37,867 nucleotides of DNA from Desulfurellaceae bacterium (GCA_015486965.1 WFQQ01000073.1:1-37867); one strand, 5' to 3'. Shown: positions 1 through 8,216, numbered from the stretch's first letter. Notes: a model not told the origin generated them from the sequence alone. Program-made: numbers and translations.

Positions 1-742
1 CGTGGCTCATGAACAGGGGAACCTTTATGCCGAGCTGTTTAACCTCTTTTGCCACAGATGCTGGTCCGGGATTTGTTCCCCAGCAAACAATGGCCTGAAC
101 GCCTTTGGTGTTTTTTATCTTAATTAATTGTGAAGTCATGTTTGTGTCTGCTGCCCCAAATGTCTCCTTATCAAGGATTTTAATGCCATATTTTTTCGCT
201 AACCTTTCCAACTCCTCTTTTCCACTTTCCCCAAAGCCAGTTTCAGCGGTTATTATTGCTATGTTCTTAATTCCTTTGTCCTGCATGTAGCTGTATATTC
301 TTTCCACAGCAAGGCTATCCGATGGAGCTGTTTTAAATACCCATTTTTTAACAGGCGATGTGATTTTATGGCTTGCTGCCATGGAAATGAGAGGAACTTT
401 AGCCCTTTGAACGAGGGGAATAATGGCAAGTGTTGAACCACTTCTTGTTGGTCCGATTATGGCAGAAACCCTGTCCGAGTAGATGAGCTTTCTTGCAAGT
501 ATTACCGTAGCCCCTGGCTGACCTTTTGTATCATAGATAATGAGTTTTATTTTATCTCCGTTTATCCCTCCGTTTTTATTAATCTGGTTAACTATCATCT
601 CAAGTGTGTTCTTTTCAGGCTGACCCAAAAACGATGTAGGACCAGTGACCGAAACCAAAGCTCCAACCTTAATTACACCAGCAAAGGATGAAAAAGAAAA
701 CAGCAATAGCCCTGCTACAACTCCTAAAATAACTTTTTTCAT
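1..742 (-). CDS. Branched-chain amino acid ABC transporter substrate-binding protein (LivK-like), partial
   Basis: Reading the minus strand from an ATG at 740-742 gives an open frame of 247 codons that runs off the left edge, so the C-terminus is missing. The protein starts with a lysine-lysine n-region and a hydrophobic stretch ending near SSFAG, a secretory signal peptide. It continues with IKVGALVSVTGPTSFLGQP, typical of periplasmic binding proteins of the LivK/Peripla_BP_6 family, followed by the family-typical IIGPTRSGSTLAI and AAS blocks. Such proteins capture amino acids or other small ligands in the periplasm for a LivHMGF-type importer; the permease and ATPase genes probably lie outside the window. 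It is the last visible gene of the grx-paaK-ACT transcript. Uptake of an amino acid catabolised via an acyl- or aryl-CoA is a reasonable guess from context; the ligand cannot be read from sequence. Confidence 0.9.
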   Translation of the reverse strand, partial: MKKVILGVVAGLLLFSFSSFAGVIKVGALVSVTGPTSFLGQPEKNTLEMIVNQINKNGGINGDKIKLIIYDTKGQPGATVILARKLIYSDRVSAIIGPTRSGSTLAIIPLVQRAKVPLISMAASHKITSPVKKWVFKTAPSDSLAVERIYSYMQDKGIKNIAIITAETGFGESGKEELERLAKKYGIKILDKETFGAADTNMTSQLIKIKNTKGVQAIVCWGTNPGPASVAKEVKQLGIKVPLFMSH

Positions 743-761
743 AGCCTCCCCCTTATAAAAA

Positions 762-1196
762 TTAGATTTCTCTTATCTCTTCTTGACTCAACATTTTTAT
801 ATTGTGTTCTTTCAGGATTTCCTGAGCTTTCTCTGTTTCTGAGAACTTAAACACCATAACAGCTTTACCTTCAACGGGTGATGCGAAACCGTACATATAC
901 TCAATGTTAATCTGGTTTTCTGCCAGAGTCCTCAAAATACTTGCCAAGGAGCCGGGTTTATCATCTATCATACATGCGATTATTGCTGTTTCGCTAACTG
1001 TGAAGCCGTTCTCTTTTAGAACCCTTATTGCCTCATCTACACCTTTTACCACAAGCCTGACTATCCCGAAATCACTTGAATCTGCAAGAGATAGCGCCTT
1101 TATGTTGATATTGTGTTTGCCTAAAAGATCCACAACCTCTAACAGCCTTCCCGGTCTATTTTCCACAAATACTGAAATCTGCCTAATTCTTTTCAT
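762..1196 (-). CDS. Tandem ACT-domain protein
   Basis: This 144-residue protein has two ACT domains in tandem, roughly residues 3-70 and 71-140. Each begins with the usual beta strand and a PGRL or PGSL turn (ENRPGRLLEVVDLL; DDKPGSLASILRTL). ACT domains bind small ligands, usually amino acids, at subunit interfaces. Stand-alone double-ACT proteins are commonly found next to phenylacetate-CoA ligase genes, as here: paaK ends only 9 bases upstream and livK starts 19 bases downstream. A ligand-sensing partner for PaaK or for the transporter is inferred from position and has not been shown. There is no catalytic domain and no DNA-binding domain. The start is the ATG at 1196, giving MKRIRQISVFVENRPGR, which fits the family. 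Confidence 0.9.
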   Translation of the reverse strand: MKRIRQISVFVENRPGRLLEVVDLLGKHNINIKALSLADSSDFGIVRLVVKGVDEAIRVLKENGFTVSETAIIACMIDDKPGSLASILRTLAENQINIEYMYGFASPVEGKAVMVFKFSETEKAQEILKEHNIKMLSQEEIREI

Positions 1197-1205
1197 AGCA
1201 AACTC

Positions 1206-2507
1206 CTAAATTTTCCTTTTATCTATAACCCTTTTTGCCTTACCTTCAAATCTCTGCAGGGTTTTTGGTTCTGCAAGTGTAACCTTTACAGAAATACCGT
1301 ATAAATCTTTAATATCCTTTTCTATCTGTTCTTTGAGCCTCTGGAGGTGTTTTATCTCGTCTGAGAATATCTTTTCGCTAACCTCTACCTTAACCTCCAT
1401 TGTGTCTAAGTTGTTAACCCTATCAACAATAATTTGATAGTGAGGCTCAACGCCTTCGGTTTCCATAAGCAGCGATTCGATCTGGCTTGGGAATATGTTT
1501 ACGCCTCTTATTATCAACATGTCATCTGTTCTTCCCTTGATACGCTCAATTCTCCTGTGTGTCCTACCACACTTGCACGGCTCTTTGATAATCCTTGTTA
1601 TATCCCTTGTCCTGTATCTTAGAAGTGGTATGGCTTCTTTTTGAATTGTGGTTATTACAAGCTCTCCCTCTTCACCATCTGGCAAGACCTCACCTGTTTC
1701 TGGATCGATAATTTCAGGGATAAAGGCATCCTCCCATATATGCAACCCCTTCTTGGCTTCTATACACTCTATTGCGACACCGGGACCCAGTATCTCGCTC
1801 AAGCCGTAGATATCTATTGCGTCGATACCGAGTTTTTCCTCAATGGCGTTTCTCATCTCCTCACTCCACGGCTCAGCACCAAGAATACCAACCCTAAGTT
1901 TTAACTCTTCCCTCTTTACACCCATGTCGTGTATAGTTTCTGCAAGATAGAGGGTATAGGATGGTGTTGCAGTAAGGACTGTGGAGCCAAAATCCTTCAT
2001 AATCATAATCTGCTTTTTGGTGTTTCCACCTGAGATAGGTATTACCGTTGCTCCCAGCCTTTCTCCACCGTAGTGTGCTCCCAAACCCCCTGTAAACAGG
2101 CCGTATCCATAGGCGTTCTGGATTATATCCCCTTTTGAAACACCAGCAGCAGCCAGTGAGCGTGCCATAAGATCAGACCAGATGTCGATATCACGCTTGG
2201 AGTAGCCTACAACGGTGGGTTTCCCTGTAGTTCCACTCGATGCGTGCACCCTTACTACCTGTTCTAAAGGTATTGTGAATAGTCCAAAGGGGTAGTTGTC
2301 CCTCAAATCCTGTTTTGTTGTGAAAGGTAGCCTTTTTAAGTCATCAAGGCTTTTGATGTCTTCTGGTTTAACATTGACCTTGTCCAGTTTCTTTCTGTAG
2401 AACGGAACAAGGTTGTAAACCCTCTCCACCGTGTTTTGCAGTCTCTTAAGCTGTAAAGCCTGAAGTGCCTCACGAGGCAAGGTTTCAAGTTCATCATCGT
2501 AAATCAT
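1206..2507 (-). CDS. paaK: Phenylacetate-CoA ligase (PaaK-type adenylate-forming enzyme)
   Basis: A 433-residue enzyme of the ANL adenylate-forming superfamily at the normal PaaK length. The phosphate-binding loop is SSGTTGKP at residues 90-97. The central adenylation motifs are YGLSE and YRTRDI, and a CKCGR motif is followed by [19 protein letters not shown], the hinge to the C-terminal lid domain. PaaK converts phenylacetate, ATP and CoA to phenylacetyl-CoA in the cytoplasm. In anaerobes the homologues often act with indolepyruvate or aryl-pyruvate ferredoxin oxidoreductases in aromatic amino acid metabolism, so the exact aryl acid is uncertain. It lies 8 bases downstream of the glutaredoxin-like gene and 9 upstream of the ACT gene, clearly one operon. 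Confidence 0.93.
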   Translation of the reverse strand: MIYDDELETLPREALQALQLKRLQNTVERVYNLVPFYRKKLDKVNVKPEDIKSLDDLKRLPFTTKQDLRDNYPFGLFTIPLEQVVRVHASSGTTGKPTVVGYSKRDIDIWSDLMARSLAAAGVSKGDIIQNAYGYGLFTGGLGAHYGGERLGATVIPISGGNTKKQIMIMKDFGSTVLTATPSYTLYLAETIHDMGVKREELKLRVGILGAEPWSEEMRNAIEEKLGIDAIDIYGLSEILGPGVAIECIEAKKGLHIWEDAFIPEIIDPETGEVLPDGEEGELVITTIQKEAIPLLRYRTRDITRIIKEPCKCGRTHRRIERIKGRTDDMLIIRGVNIFPSQIESLLMETEGVEPHYQIIVDRVNNLDTMEVKVEVSEKIFSDEIKHLQRLKEQIEKDIKDLYGISVKVTLAEPKTLQRFEGKAKRVIDKRKI

Positions 2508-2515
2508 AAATCACC

Positions 2516-2773
2516 TCACAACCCCAGATATTTATCAATTTTAACCTTATCAAACCCAACCACTGCCTTTGAACCTATTAAAATAACGGGAACGCCCGTC
2601 TGCCCTGTTCTTCTGACCATATCCTCTGCAGCCCTTCTATCCCTTGATACATCTACATCTTTGAACTTTATACCCCTCTGCCTTAAATATTGCTTTACCC
2701 TGTTACACCATGGGCAGCTTGGAGTGGAGAATACCACAACTCTCGGTTGTTTTTTCGGTTTTTTCTCAGCCAT
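2516..2773 (-). CDS. Glutaredoxin-like thiol-disulfide protein
   Basis: An 85-residue thioredoxin-fold protein with a glutaredoxin-type active site CPWC (Cys20 and Cys23), preceded by VVVFSTPS. It also has the cis-proline segment TGVPVILIG and a C-terminal VVGFD motif, which in glutaredoxins contacts the thiol substrate. The lysine-rich N-terminus (MAEKKPKKQP) is a short extension with no signal peptide, so the protein should be cytoplasmic. It resembles NrdH or the glutaredoxin-like proteins of anaerobes, probably a small dithiol reductant. Strong ribosome binding site AGGAGGAG seven bases ahead of the ATG. It is the first gene of the grx-paaK-ACT-livK operon. A functional tie to PaaK is not evident. 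Confidence 0.88.
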   Translation of the reverse strand: MAEKKPKKQPRVVVFSTPSCPWCNRVKQYLRQRGIKFKDVDVSRDRRAAEDMVRRTGQTGVPVILIGSKAVVGFDKVKIDKYLGL

Positions 2774-2810
2774 TTAATCTCCTCCTGAAGCAGTAATTTT
2801 CGCAGTAATC

Positions 2811-2838
2811 AATTTAATCATCTCACATTTTGTGTCAA
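2811..2838 (-). promoter_or_regulatory. Probable sigma-70 promoter for the grx-paaK-ACT-livK operon
   Basis: On the minus strand TTGACA (2833-2838) is followed after 16 bases by TAAATT (2811-2816). A TTAAAT register with a 15-base spacer is also possible. It sits between the ilvA stop codon and the glutaredoxin start, where a new transcript is expected. The -35 is perfect and the -10 is weaker. Confidence 0.5.
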
Positions 2839-2845
2839 CCTTTTG

Positions 2846-4357
2846 CTAAAGGAAAAGTCTGCATGCAATGTTTGTTGTCTCTTCCACATAGTCATAGTTT
2901 ATCTTGTTTAAGAACTGTTCAAACTCTCCCTTTTCATTTTTAGGTATTTCAAACCCTATAAATACCCTACCAAACTCACCTCCGTGCCTTCTGTAGTGAA
3001 AGGCTGTGATGTTCCATCTCTCCTTCATGTTGTTGAGAAATTTCATCAGTGCTCCCGCCTTTTCTGGGAATCTAAAGTCGTAAAATATTTCATTCTCTAC
3101 AAGGGGGGATTTTCCGCCTATCATATACCTTATGTGGTCTTTTATCAGCTCGTTGTGGGTTACATCCATGGCGTAGTAACCCTCTTTTCTCATTCTGTTT
3201 AAGATTTCCTGATTCTCCTTTTCGTAATCTATCGTTAATCCAACAAGAATGTACGCCTCTTTTCTGCTCGTTAGTCTATAATGAAACTCTGAAACATTTT
3301 TATCCTGCACAACCCTTTGGCAAAACTTTTTAAACTCTCCTGGTTTCTCTGGAACTCTCACGGCGTAAAGACCCTGCTGCATCTCACCTATAATTGCCCT
3401 TTCTGCCACATAGCTGAGCCTATCGAAATTCATATTTGCACCTGAGTTTATTGCAACGAATGTTTTGTTCCTATCGCCTGTTTGCTTTATGTATTTCTTT
3501 ATGCCTGCTAAAGCTAACGCTCCTGCTGGCTCCACAATATGGCGTGTATCGTAGTATATGTCTTTTATGCTTGAGGCAATCTGGTCTGTGTTTACCAATA
3601 TTACATCATCCACATACTGCTTTGTTTTTTCAAATGTTATTTCCCCGACCTGTTTAACTGCCACACCATCTGCAAATATGCCAACTCTATCAAGAACAAC
3701 CCTTTTGTTGGCTTTTATTGATAAAAACATTGCATTGCTCTCTATCGGCTCAACGCCTATTATTTTAATATTAGGGTAGACATTCTTTACAAATGTAGCA
3801 ATCCCTGCTATCAAACCACCACCACCTATGGGTACAAAAATGGCATCGGGAATATTCTTTGTTGTTTGCCTAACTATTTCATGTCCTATTGTTCCCTGGC
3901 CGGCTATAACAAGCTCGTCATCAAAAGGGGGTATATATACAAGTCCACTCTCTTTTATTAGCTGTTTGCAATACTCATACGCTTCTGAATAGTTATCACC
4001 TTTAAGGACTACTTGAGCACCGTACCTTTTAACGGCATTTACTTTGATTTGAGGGGTTGTCTCTGGCATCACTATTGTTGCCCTGATACCAAGAACTTTT
4101 GACGATAGTGCTACCCCTTGTGCATGGTTGCCAGCACTTGCTGCTATAACCCCTTTCCTTTTTTCCTGTTCGCTAAGGTTTACAATTTTGTTGTAGGCGC
4201 CCCTTATTTTAAAGGAAAAGACATCCTGCAGGTCTTCCCTTTTAAGAAGTATTTTATTGTTGAGTTTTTTTGATATATTTGGTGCATAGTCAAGGGGTGT
4301 CTCTTTTATTATGTCATACACTCTTGCCGTCAGTATCAGCTTGAATATGGTATCCAT
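2846..4357 (-). CDS. ilvA: Threonine ammonia-lyase (threonine dehydratase), biosynthetic type
   Basis: A 503-residue, PLP-dependent fold type II enzyme that deaminates L-threonine to 2-oxobutanoate, the entry step to isoleucine. The PLP lysine lies in FSFKIRGAYN (Lys50), and the phosphate-binding loop is the glycine run in PIGGGGLIAG. The catalytic domain spans about residues 1-325. The C-terminal 170 residues contain two ACT-like regulatory units, each with a PEKPGEF- or PEKAGAL-type turn, as in allosteric, isoleucine-inhibited IlvA; length matches the long biosynthetic form. The ATG follows a GGGGGGAGG stretch with a very short gap of two bases, but no alternative start fits the family N-terminus better. 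The gene begins 15 bases after the tRNA-Ala 3' end, and one promoter appears to serve both. Confidence 0.95.
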   Translation of the reverse strand: MDTIFKLILTARVYDIIKETPLDYAPNISKKLNNKILLKREDLQDVFSFKIRGAYNKIVNLSEQEKRKGVIAASAGNHAQGVALSSKVLGIRATIVMPETTPQIKVNAVKRYGAQVVLKGDNYSEAYEYCKQLIKESGLVYIPPFDDELVIAGQGTIGHEIVRQTTKNIPDAIFVPIGGGGLIAGIATFVKNVYPNIKIIGVEPIESNAMFLSIKANKRVVLDRVGIFADGVAVKQVGEITFEKTKQYVDDVILVNTDQIASSIKDIYYDTRHIVEPAGALALAGIKKYIKQTGDRNKTFVAINSGANMNFDRLSYVAERAIIGEMQQGLYAVRVPEKPGEFKKFCQRVVQDKNVSEFHYRLTSRKEAYILVGLTIDYEKENQEILNRMRKEGYYAMDVTHNELIKDHIRYMIGGKSPLVENEIFYDFRFPEKAGALMKFLNNMKERWNITAFHYRRHGGEFGRVFIGFEIPKNEKGEFEQFLNKINYDYVEETTNIACRLFL

Positions 4358-4372
4358 ATCCTCCCCCCACTT

Positions 4373-4448
4373 TGGTGGACGGTAGGGGAGTCGAACCCCC
4401 GACCTCTACCGTGCGAAGGTAGCGCTCTCCCATCTGAGCTAACCGCCC
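4373..4448 (-). tRNA. tRNA-Ala (anticodon CGC)
   Basis: The minus strand folds into a complete 76-nt cloverleaf. The acceptor stem GGGCGGT pairs with ACCGTCC and includes the G3:U70 wobble, the main identity element for alanyl-tRNA synthetase. The D-arm contains TAGCTCAGATGGGAGAGC, the anticodon stem is CTACC/GGTAG with loop TTCGCAC (anticodon CGC), and the T-arm contains GGTTCGACTCC. Discriminator A and the CCA end are encoded (4373-4376). It lies immediately upstream of ilvA on the same strand, so it is probably processed from a tRNA-mRNA precursor. Confidence 0.97.
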
Positions 4449-4459
4449 GTATATGGTGA

Positions 4460-4488
4460 AATATAAATAATAGCCATACCAATGTCAA
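4460..4488 (-). promoter_or_regulatory. Sigma-70 promoter for tRNA-Ala and ilvA
   Basis: On the minus strand a perfect TTGACA (4483-4488), a 17-base spacer and TATATT (4460-4465) stand 11 bases ahead of the mature tRNA 5' end. Spacing and sequence are near consensus. No other promoter is visible in the 15 bases between tRNA and ilvA, so ilvA most likely depends on this one. It is back-to-back with the plus-strand promoter at 4530-4557. Confidence 0.75.
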
Positions 4489-4529
4489 TAAATACAGAGG
4501 TGCTAAAAGTAAATAATCTAAGTAATAAA

Positions 4530-4557
4530 TTGACATAACAAAATTTGGTGTTATAAT
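4530..4557 (+). promoter_or_regulatory. Sigma-70 promoter for the exported protein at 4588
   Basis: TTGACA at 4530-4535, a 16-base spacer and a perfect TATAAT at 4552-4557. A strong ribosome binding site, AAGGAGGT (4574-4581), follows, with the ATG at 4588. Consensus elements with this Shine-Dalgarno sequence suggest high constitutive expression. Confidence 0.8.
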
Positions 4558-4587
4558 TTTAAAAAAAATTGTTAAGGAGGTAGGTGT

Positions 4588-5463
4588 ATGAAGAAGTTGT
4601 TAGTGGTGGTGGCGTTGATTATGCTTTTTGCCAATGTCTCACTGGCAGATTTGAGAACCTTTGAACTTGTGGGGAGCGTCTCAAATCCAGACCATACAGC
4701 TGTGGTTAAGTCTGTTGAGGGTGCTCTTTCGGGAAATTTCAAGGTTTTAACGAGCTATAACCCTGGAAACATCGAGGATTTAACTGTGTTGATTGTGGAG
4801 TATAAACCTTATTTTGATGCCATTGAGAAGGTTGGAAGGTATGCCTTTTATGCTGCCCCTTTGAGAGTAGGTGTTCAGAAAAAGGGTGATGTTAACAATG
4901 TAATGTTTGTGAATCCTGTGTACCTTGTTGATGCATTTGCAAGCGGTAAGAGCAAACTTGAAAAGGTCGCAGAGAAAACGAAGAAGGCTTTAGAACAGGC
5001 ATTATCAAAGGTTAGCGGAATTAAAGTAGTAAACAAACCTTTCGGCTACTCAACAACTCCAGATGAGATTGGAAACTGGCAGATGATGGGGCAGAGCATA
5101 TACACGATTTACGAGGTTGGTCATAAATACGGCTCTGTGGATAAGGCTTTAGAGGCACTCAATCAGGCTTTGGATAAGGGTGTTAATGGGTGGAAAAAAG
5201 TGTATGAGGTTAAGTTTAGTGGTGCTGCAGTTGTGGGCATTTCAAATCCAAAATACGAGAAAGAGGCTTTTGAAATAGGTGGTGATGATCACCTCTGCGC
5301 TTTCCCTATTGAGCTTGTTGTTTACAAAGATGGAGAGATAAAAGCATTACCTGAGATGTACAGAATGTCTTTATATTTCATGGATGCTGGAATGTCGGCA
5401 TTTGCAGCTCACATGTCCATGCCTGGCGAGATTGACAGCTCTATAAAAGGGCTGTTAAAATAG
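4588..5463 (+). CDS. Exported protein of unknown function, monocistronic
   Basis: A 291-residue protein with a clear Sec signal peptide (MKKLLVVVALIMLFANVSLA, cleavage after SLA). The mature part has no transmembrane segment and only a single cysteine, in a DDHLCAF motif near residue 236. The N-terminal half (about 20-145) and C-terminal half (about 150-291) both look like alpha/beta units. The second contains FPIELVVYKDGEIKALPEMYR and ends in an alanine/methionine-rich helix. This layout is loosely reminiscent of DUF302-type periplasmic proteins, but no motif is strong enough to assign the family. A perfect-looking promoter, strong ribosome binding site and rho-independent terminator make it a self-contained, probably abundant periplasmic protein. 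I do not recognise its function. Confidence 0.85.
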   Translation: MKKLLVVVALIMLFANVSLADLRTFELVGSVSNPDHTAVVKSVEGALSGNFKVLTSYNPGNIEDLTVLIVEYKPYFDAIEKVGRYAFYAAPLRVGVQKKGDVNNVMFVNPVYLVDAFASGKSKLEKVAEKTKKALEQALSKVSGIKVVNKPFGYSTTPDEIGNWQMMGQSIYTIYEVGHKYGSVDKALEALNQALDKGVNGWKKVYEVKFSGAAVVGISNPKYEKEAFEIGGDDHLCAFPIELVVYKDGEIKALPEMYRMSLYFMDAGMSAFAAHMSMPGEIDSSIKGLLK

Positions 5464-5474
5464 CAAGATTGTTT

Positions 5475-5506
5475 GAAGGAAAGCAGATGCTTTCCTTCAT
5501 TTTTTT
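5475..5506 (+). terminator. Rho-independent terminator after the exported protein gene
   Basis: GAAGGAAAGC (5475-5484) pairs perfectly with GCTTTCCTTC (5489-5498) around a four-base loop and is followed by a run of seven T (5500-5506), then more A/T. It begins 11 bases after the stop codon and separates this gene from the pil operon. Confidence 0.9.
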
Positions 5507-5548
5507 AATTTTAAAAAGGGAATATTAATTGCTAAAAAATAATAGTGT

Positions 5549-5576
5549 TTGACATTTGTTAGTTTTTTGTTTAAAT
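5549..5576 (+). promoter_or_regulatory. Probable promoter of the pilMNOPQ operon
   Basis: TTGACA at 5549-5554 and TTAAAT at 5571-5576 with a 16-base spacer lie about 32 bases ahead of the pilM start and downstream of the terminator at 5475-5506. The -35 is perfect, the -10 moderate. No other clear promoter was found downstream as far as smpB. Confidence 0.6.
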
Positions 5577-5608
5577 TTTGTTAATAACTTTTTTGTAGGG
5601 GTTTTGGG

Positions 5609-6661
5609 GTGTTCGGAAAAGTCGGTCTTGTGGGTGTCGATGTTGGACACTATTATACAAAGGTTGTTGAGTTTGAGAGAAAAAAGGGTGTCGTCTCACT
5701 TGTGAAGGTATTTAAAGAGAGAACCCCTGAGGGTGTTCTGAGTGCAGATGGATGTGATGAAGTTGTTTTGAGCGAGTTTCTACGCTCTATTTTTTCAGAG
5801 CACAAGGTTAAAAACAGGAATGTGGCTTTCAGTATAAACAGCTCTTTTGTTATAACAAAAACATTAAAAATGCCGCTTGTTGTGGACGAGGAGATTGAGC
5901 AGGCCGTAATGTGGGAGGCTGAGCAGTATGCGCCTGTAGGGATTGAAGAGGTAAATGTAAGTTATCAGGTTTTGGGTAAGGATGAGAATAAGAAAGAGAT
6001 GGTTATACTGATTGCCATAACCAAAAAGGGTATTATAGAGTCCTATAAGTCAGCATTTAAAAGGGCTAAATTGAAACTTGAAATTGTTGATGTTGATGTT
6101 TTTTCAACTTCTAATGCTTTTCTCTTTTCTAAACCAAAAGCTAAAGATCAACACAACCTTATAGTTGACCTTGGTTATTTATCTACAAAGCTTGTTTTTC
6201 TTAAGGATGGATTACCCACATTTACAAGGTATATGGATTTTAACTTTTCTCATATTTTAAAGGAAGCCAAAGATGTTTTTAATGTGAAAGAAGAGGATGT
6301 CGAGATTATCTTAAGTGGGGAGCAGAGTGAGAAGAAAGAGGGTTTGGTGAATTTCTTTAATGAAAAGCTGTTTGTTCTGTATACTCAAATAAGGAATTCG
6401 ATAACATTTTACAATACCAGTATTGTTGATATAGAGGAGCCTATAAACAATATTGTTTTTACAGGCGTTTTAGGTGTTCTTTATGAATATTTAAGTATAG
6501 AAAGGATCAGAGATATATTGAATGGTGATGTTATTCAGTTCAACCCTTTCGATTTTGCGTCTAAAGATAATATAGAAAACCTTGATGAGGTCTCAAAAGG
6601 TACAAGTTCCCTTTACTGTGTGGCAAGTGGACTATCGTTAAGAGGGGTTGGAAGTGATTGA
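5609..6661 (+). CDS. pilM: Type IV pilus assembly protein PilM
   Basis: A 350-residue actin/FtsA-like protein. The N-terminal phosphate-1 motif is VGVDVGHYYTKVV, and a second nucleotide-binding strand is IVDLGYLSTKLVFL near residue 185. PilM is the cytoplasmic member of the type IV pilus alignment complex, binding the N-terminus of PilN and linking the motor to the inner-membrane PilN/PilO pair. The start is a GTG at 5609 behind a weak TAGGGG purine stretch; it is chosen because it is the only start that keeps the beta strand before the phosphate loop. The 3' end overlaps pilN by 8 bases, consistent with translational coupling. Pilin, PilB, PilC and PilT genes are not in the window. Confidence 0.92.
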   Translation: MFGKVGLVGVDVGHYYTKVVEFERKKGVVSLVKVFKERTPEGVLSADGCDEVVLSEFLRSIFSEHKVKNRNVAFSINSSFVITKTLKMPLVVDEEIEQAVMWEAEQYAPVGIEEVNVSYQVLGKDENKKEMVILIAITKKGIIESYKSAFKRAKLKLEIVDVDVFSTSNAFLFSKPKAKDQHNLIVDLGYLSTKLVFLKDGLPTFTRYMDFNFSHILKEAKDVFNVKEEDVEIILSGEQSEKKEGLVNFFNEKLFVLYTQIRNSITFYNTSIVDIEEPINNIVFTGVLGVLYEYLSIERIRDILNGDVIQFNPFDFASKDNIENLDEVSKGTSSLYCVASGLSLRGVGSD

Positions 6662-7253
6662 AATAAACCTTTTGGAAGAGAAGGGAAAAGCAAAATCCTC
6701 TAAAAGAAAAAAAAGAAGAAAAGTAAGTATAAATCTCCCCGGTAGTATTACAATTATTATCTTTCTTGTGGCAATAGAGATTGTGACTCTGTTTTATGTT
6801 AGCTATTCGATGAACAGAACAATACAAGATTTGAAGAGAAAGAGAGACAGACTCAGTGCAATTGAGAGACAGGTTAGACGAATAAGGATAAAAATCAGGG
6901 AAGTAAGAAATATGGTCAACGCTGTTAAGAAGCTTGAGAAAGGCAGGGGTAGGGCTGCTAAGATTCTTGAAGAGGTAGCAGATGCAATCCCTAAAGGTAC
7001 ATCCATTTCCAATGGTGGCGTTGTTACTGTCAGCGGCAGTTTATGGCTAACCCGTCTTACAAAAAAAGGCAGTATATTATATATAGAGGGTAAGAGCTTT
7101 TCCGCTGAGTCTGTAGCGGATTATATGATGAATCTTGAAGCCCTTAAAGATGTGGCGAAGGTGAGGTTTTCGAGTAGTGGGCTCAGAAAAGTATCATCTA
7201 AGGGTGGTGTTGATGTGTATGCGTTTTCTATAACAGTAACGCTTAAAGGTTGA
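6654..7253 (+). CDS. pilN: Type IV pilus assembly protein PilN
   Basis: About 199 residues with the PilN plan: a short cytoplasmic N-terminus beginning (M)IEINLLEE, the PilM-binding motif; a lysine-rich stretch; one transmembrane helix (ITIIIFLVAIEIVTLFYV); a long coiled coil (about residues 55-105); and a C-terminal alpha/beta ferredoxin-like periplasmic domain. I prefer the GTG at 6654 over the TTG at 6648. The purine stretch AGAGGGG ends at 6647, giving six bases to the GTG and none to the TTG, and the GTG start gives the canonical EINLL N-terminus. The gene overlaps the pilM stop and is followed three bases later by pilO. Confidence 0.88.
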   Translation: MIEINLLEEKGKAKSSKRKKRRKVSINLPGSITIIIFLVAIEIVTLFYVSYSMNRTIQDLKRKRDRLSAIERQVRRIRIKIREVRNMVNAVKKLEKGRGRAAKILEEVADAIPKGTSISNGGVVTVSGSLWLTRLTKKGSILYIEGKSFSAESVADYMMNLEALKDVAKVRFSSSGLRKVSSKGGVDVYAFSITVTLKG

Positions 7254-7256
7254 GGT

Positions 7257-7799
7257 ATGTCTGAACTTGACAGCAAAAAGGCGCTATTGGTGGCGTTGGT
7301 TCTTTTGGTTTTGATTGCTTTTGCTTGGTATAATTTTTTCTATAAAGACAAATCTGAAGAGATTAATAGGTTGAGGGGAAAGATAGAAGAACTTTCAAAA
7401 TACAAAAGGGAGCTTCCTGTTTTGCTCGTAAAATACAAAAAGGCTCAGAAAGAGTTTAAGGTATATTCAAAGAGACTGCCTTTGAAAGAGGAAATTCCGA
7501 GCCTGCTTGTTAAGCTAAATGGTATAATAAAGAGACAGGGTGTTGATCTTATATCTTTCAAGCCAAGGAAAGCTTATCTTGCAAAGAATGGTTTGTATTA
7601 CATAAAACCTATAAATATATCGATTAGAGCTACCTATGTTAAGTGTGGTAGAGTGTTTGAAAAGGTTGCAAGGATGAAAAGGCTCTTCAGAGTTGTTGAT
7701 TTTACGCTGGATAATCCTAAGATTGTGGGAACTAACAGGGTGCTCATAAATGTGAATTTCTCTGCGGAAACCTACTATTTTAAAAGGAAAGTTCGATGA
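7257..7799 (+). CDS. pilO: Type IV pilus assembly protein PilO
   Basis: A 180-residue bitopic inner-membrane protein with a short N-terminus, one transmembrane helix (about residues 9-27, ALLVALVLLVLIAFAWYNFF), a coiled coil (about 33-75) and a small alpha/beta periplasmic domain with the RQGVDLISFKP segment usual in PilO. It forms the heterodimer with PilN that spans the periplasm and connects to PilP and the secretin. Its last four bases overlap the start of the next gene (ATGA). The sequence is less conserved than PilM or PilQ, so the name rests on topology plus position. Confidence 0.87.
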   Translation: MSELDSKKALLVALVLLVLIAFAWYNFFYKDKSEEINRLRGKIEELSKYKRELPVLLVKYKKAQKEFKVYSKRLPLKEEIPSLLVKLNGIIKRQGVDLISFKPRKAYLAKNGLYYIKPINISIRATYVKCGRVFEKVARMKRLFRVVDFTLDNPKIVGTNRVLINVNFSAETYYFKRKVR

Positions 7800-8203
7800 A
7801 AAGGTTGTTGTTACTTATTTTGGGAATAACCTTTGCTATGGAAAGTGTGGTTTTTGCATTTCACATTAACCTTGGAAGGGATCCCTTTATGGATTTGTTA
7901 GCTTTGCAGGAATTAAAGAGAAAAGAGTTTAAGAAAGCTGTCAAACAGAGGGTAAATAAACTCCAGAAAGAGATAGAGGCTTTACTTTCTTCTTTGAAGG
8001 TAACTATGGTAGTGTCAAGCAAAAATGATCCTTCAATGAAAGCCGCCTTAATTGTTGGACCTTCAGGTATTCCTATGGTTGTGGTTAAGGGTCAACAGTT
8101 GAAGCAGGGTGTATATGTTAGTGATATTAATAACAGTGGTGTTGAGTTAACTGTGGAGTCAGGCAAGGTTGAGAAGAAAATTTTCCTAAAAATAGCTCAA
8201 TAA
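7796..8203 (+). CDS. PilP-like pilus assembly protein (by position and RDPF motif)
   Basis: A 135-residue protein with an N-terminal signal sequence (MKRLLLLILGITFAMESVVFA) lacking a lipobox cysteine, followed by NLGRDPFMDLL. RDPF segments are typical of PilP, where they precede the secretin-binding beta domain. A charged helical stretch (about 43-68) leads to a small beta-rich domain with GPSGIPMVVVKGQ and a strand-rich C-terminus. PilP normally is a lipoprotein linking PilN/PilO to PilQ; this one would be secreted or membrane-anchored without a lipid. It sits exactly where pilP belongs, between pilO and pilQ. Overall similarity to standard PilP is weak by eye, so I leave the symbol empty. 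Confidence 0.7.
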   Translation: MKRLLLLILGITFAMESVVFAFHINLGRDPFMDLLALQELKRKEFKKAVKQRVNKLQKEIEALLSSLKVTMVVSSKNDPSMKAALIVGPSGIPMVVVKGQQLKQGVYVSDINNSGVELTVESGKVEKKIFLKIAQ

Positions 8204-8216
8204 GGGTGGTGGGATA

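Noticed and set aside
4336-4536. 66-codon minus-strand frame covering tRNA-Ala
   Set aside because: It is a read-through of the tRNA and its promoter with no coding features.
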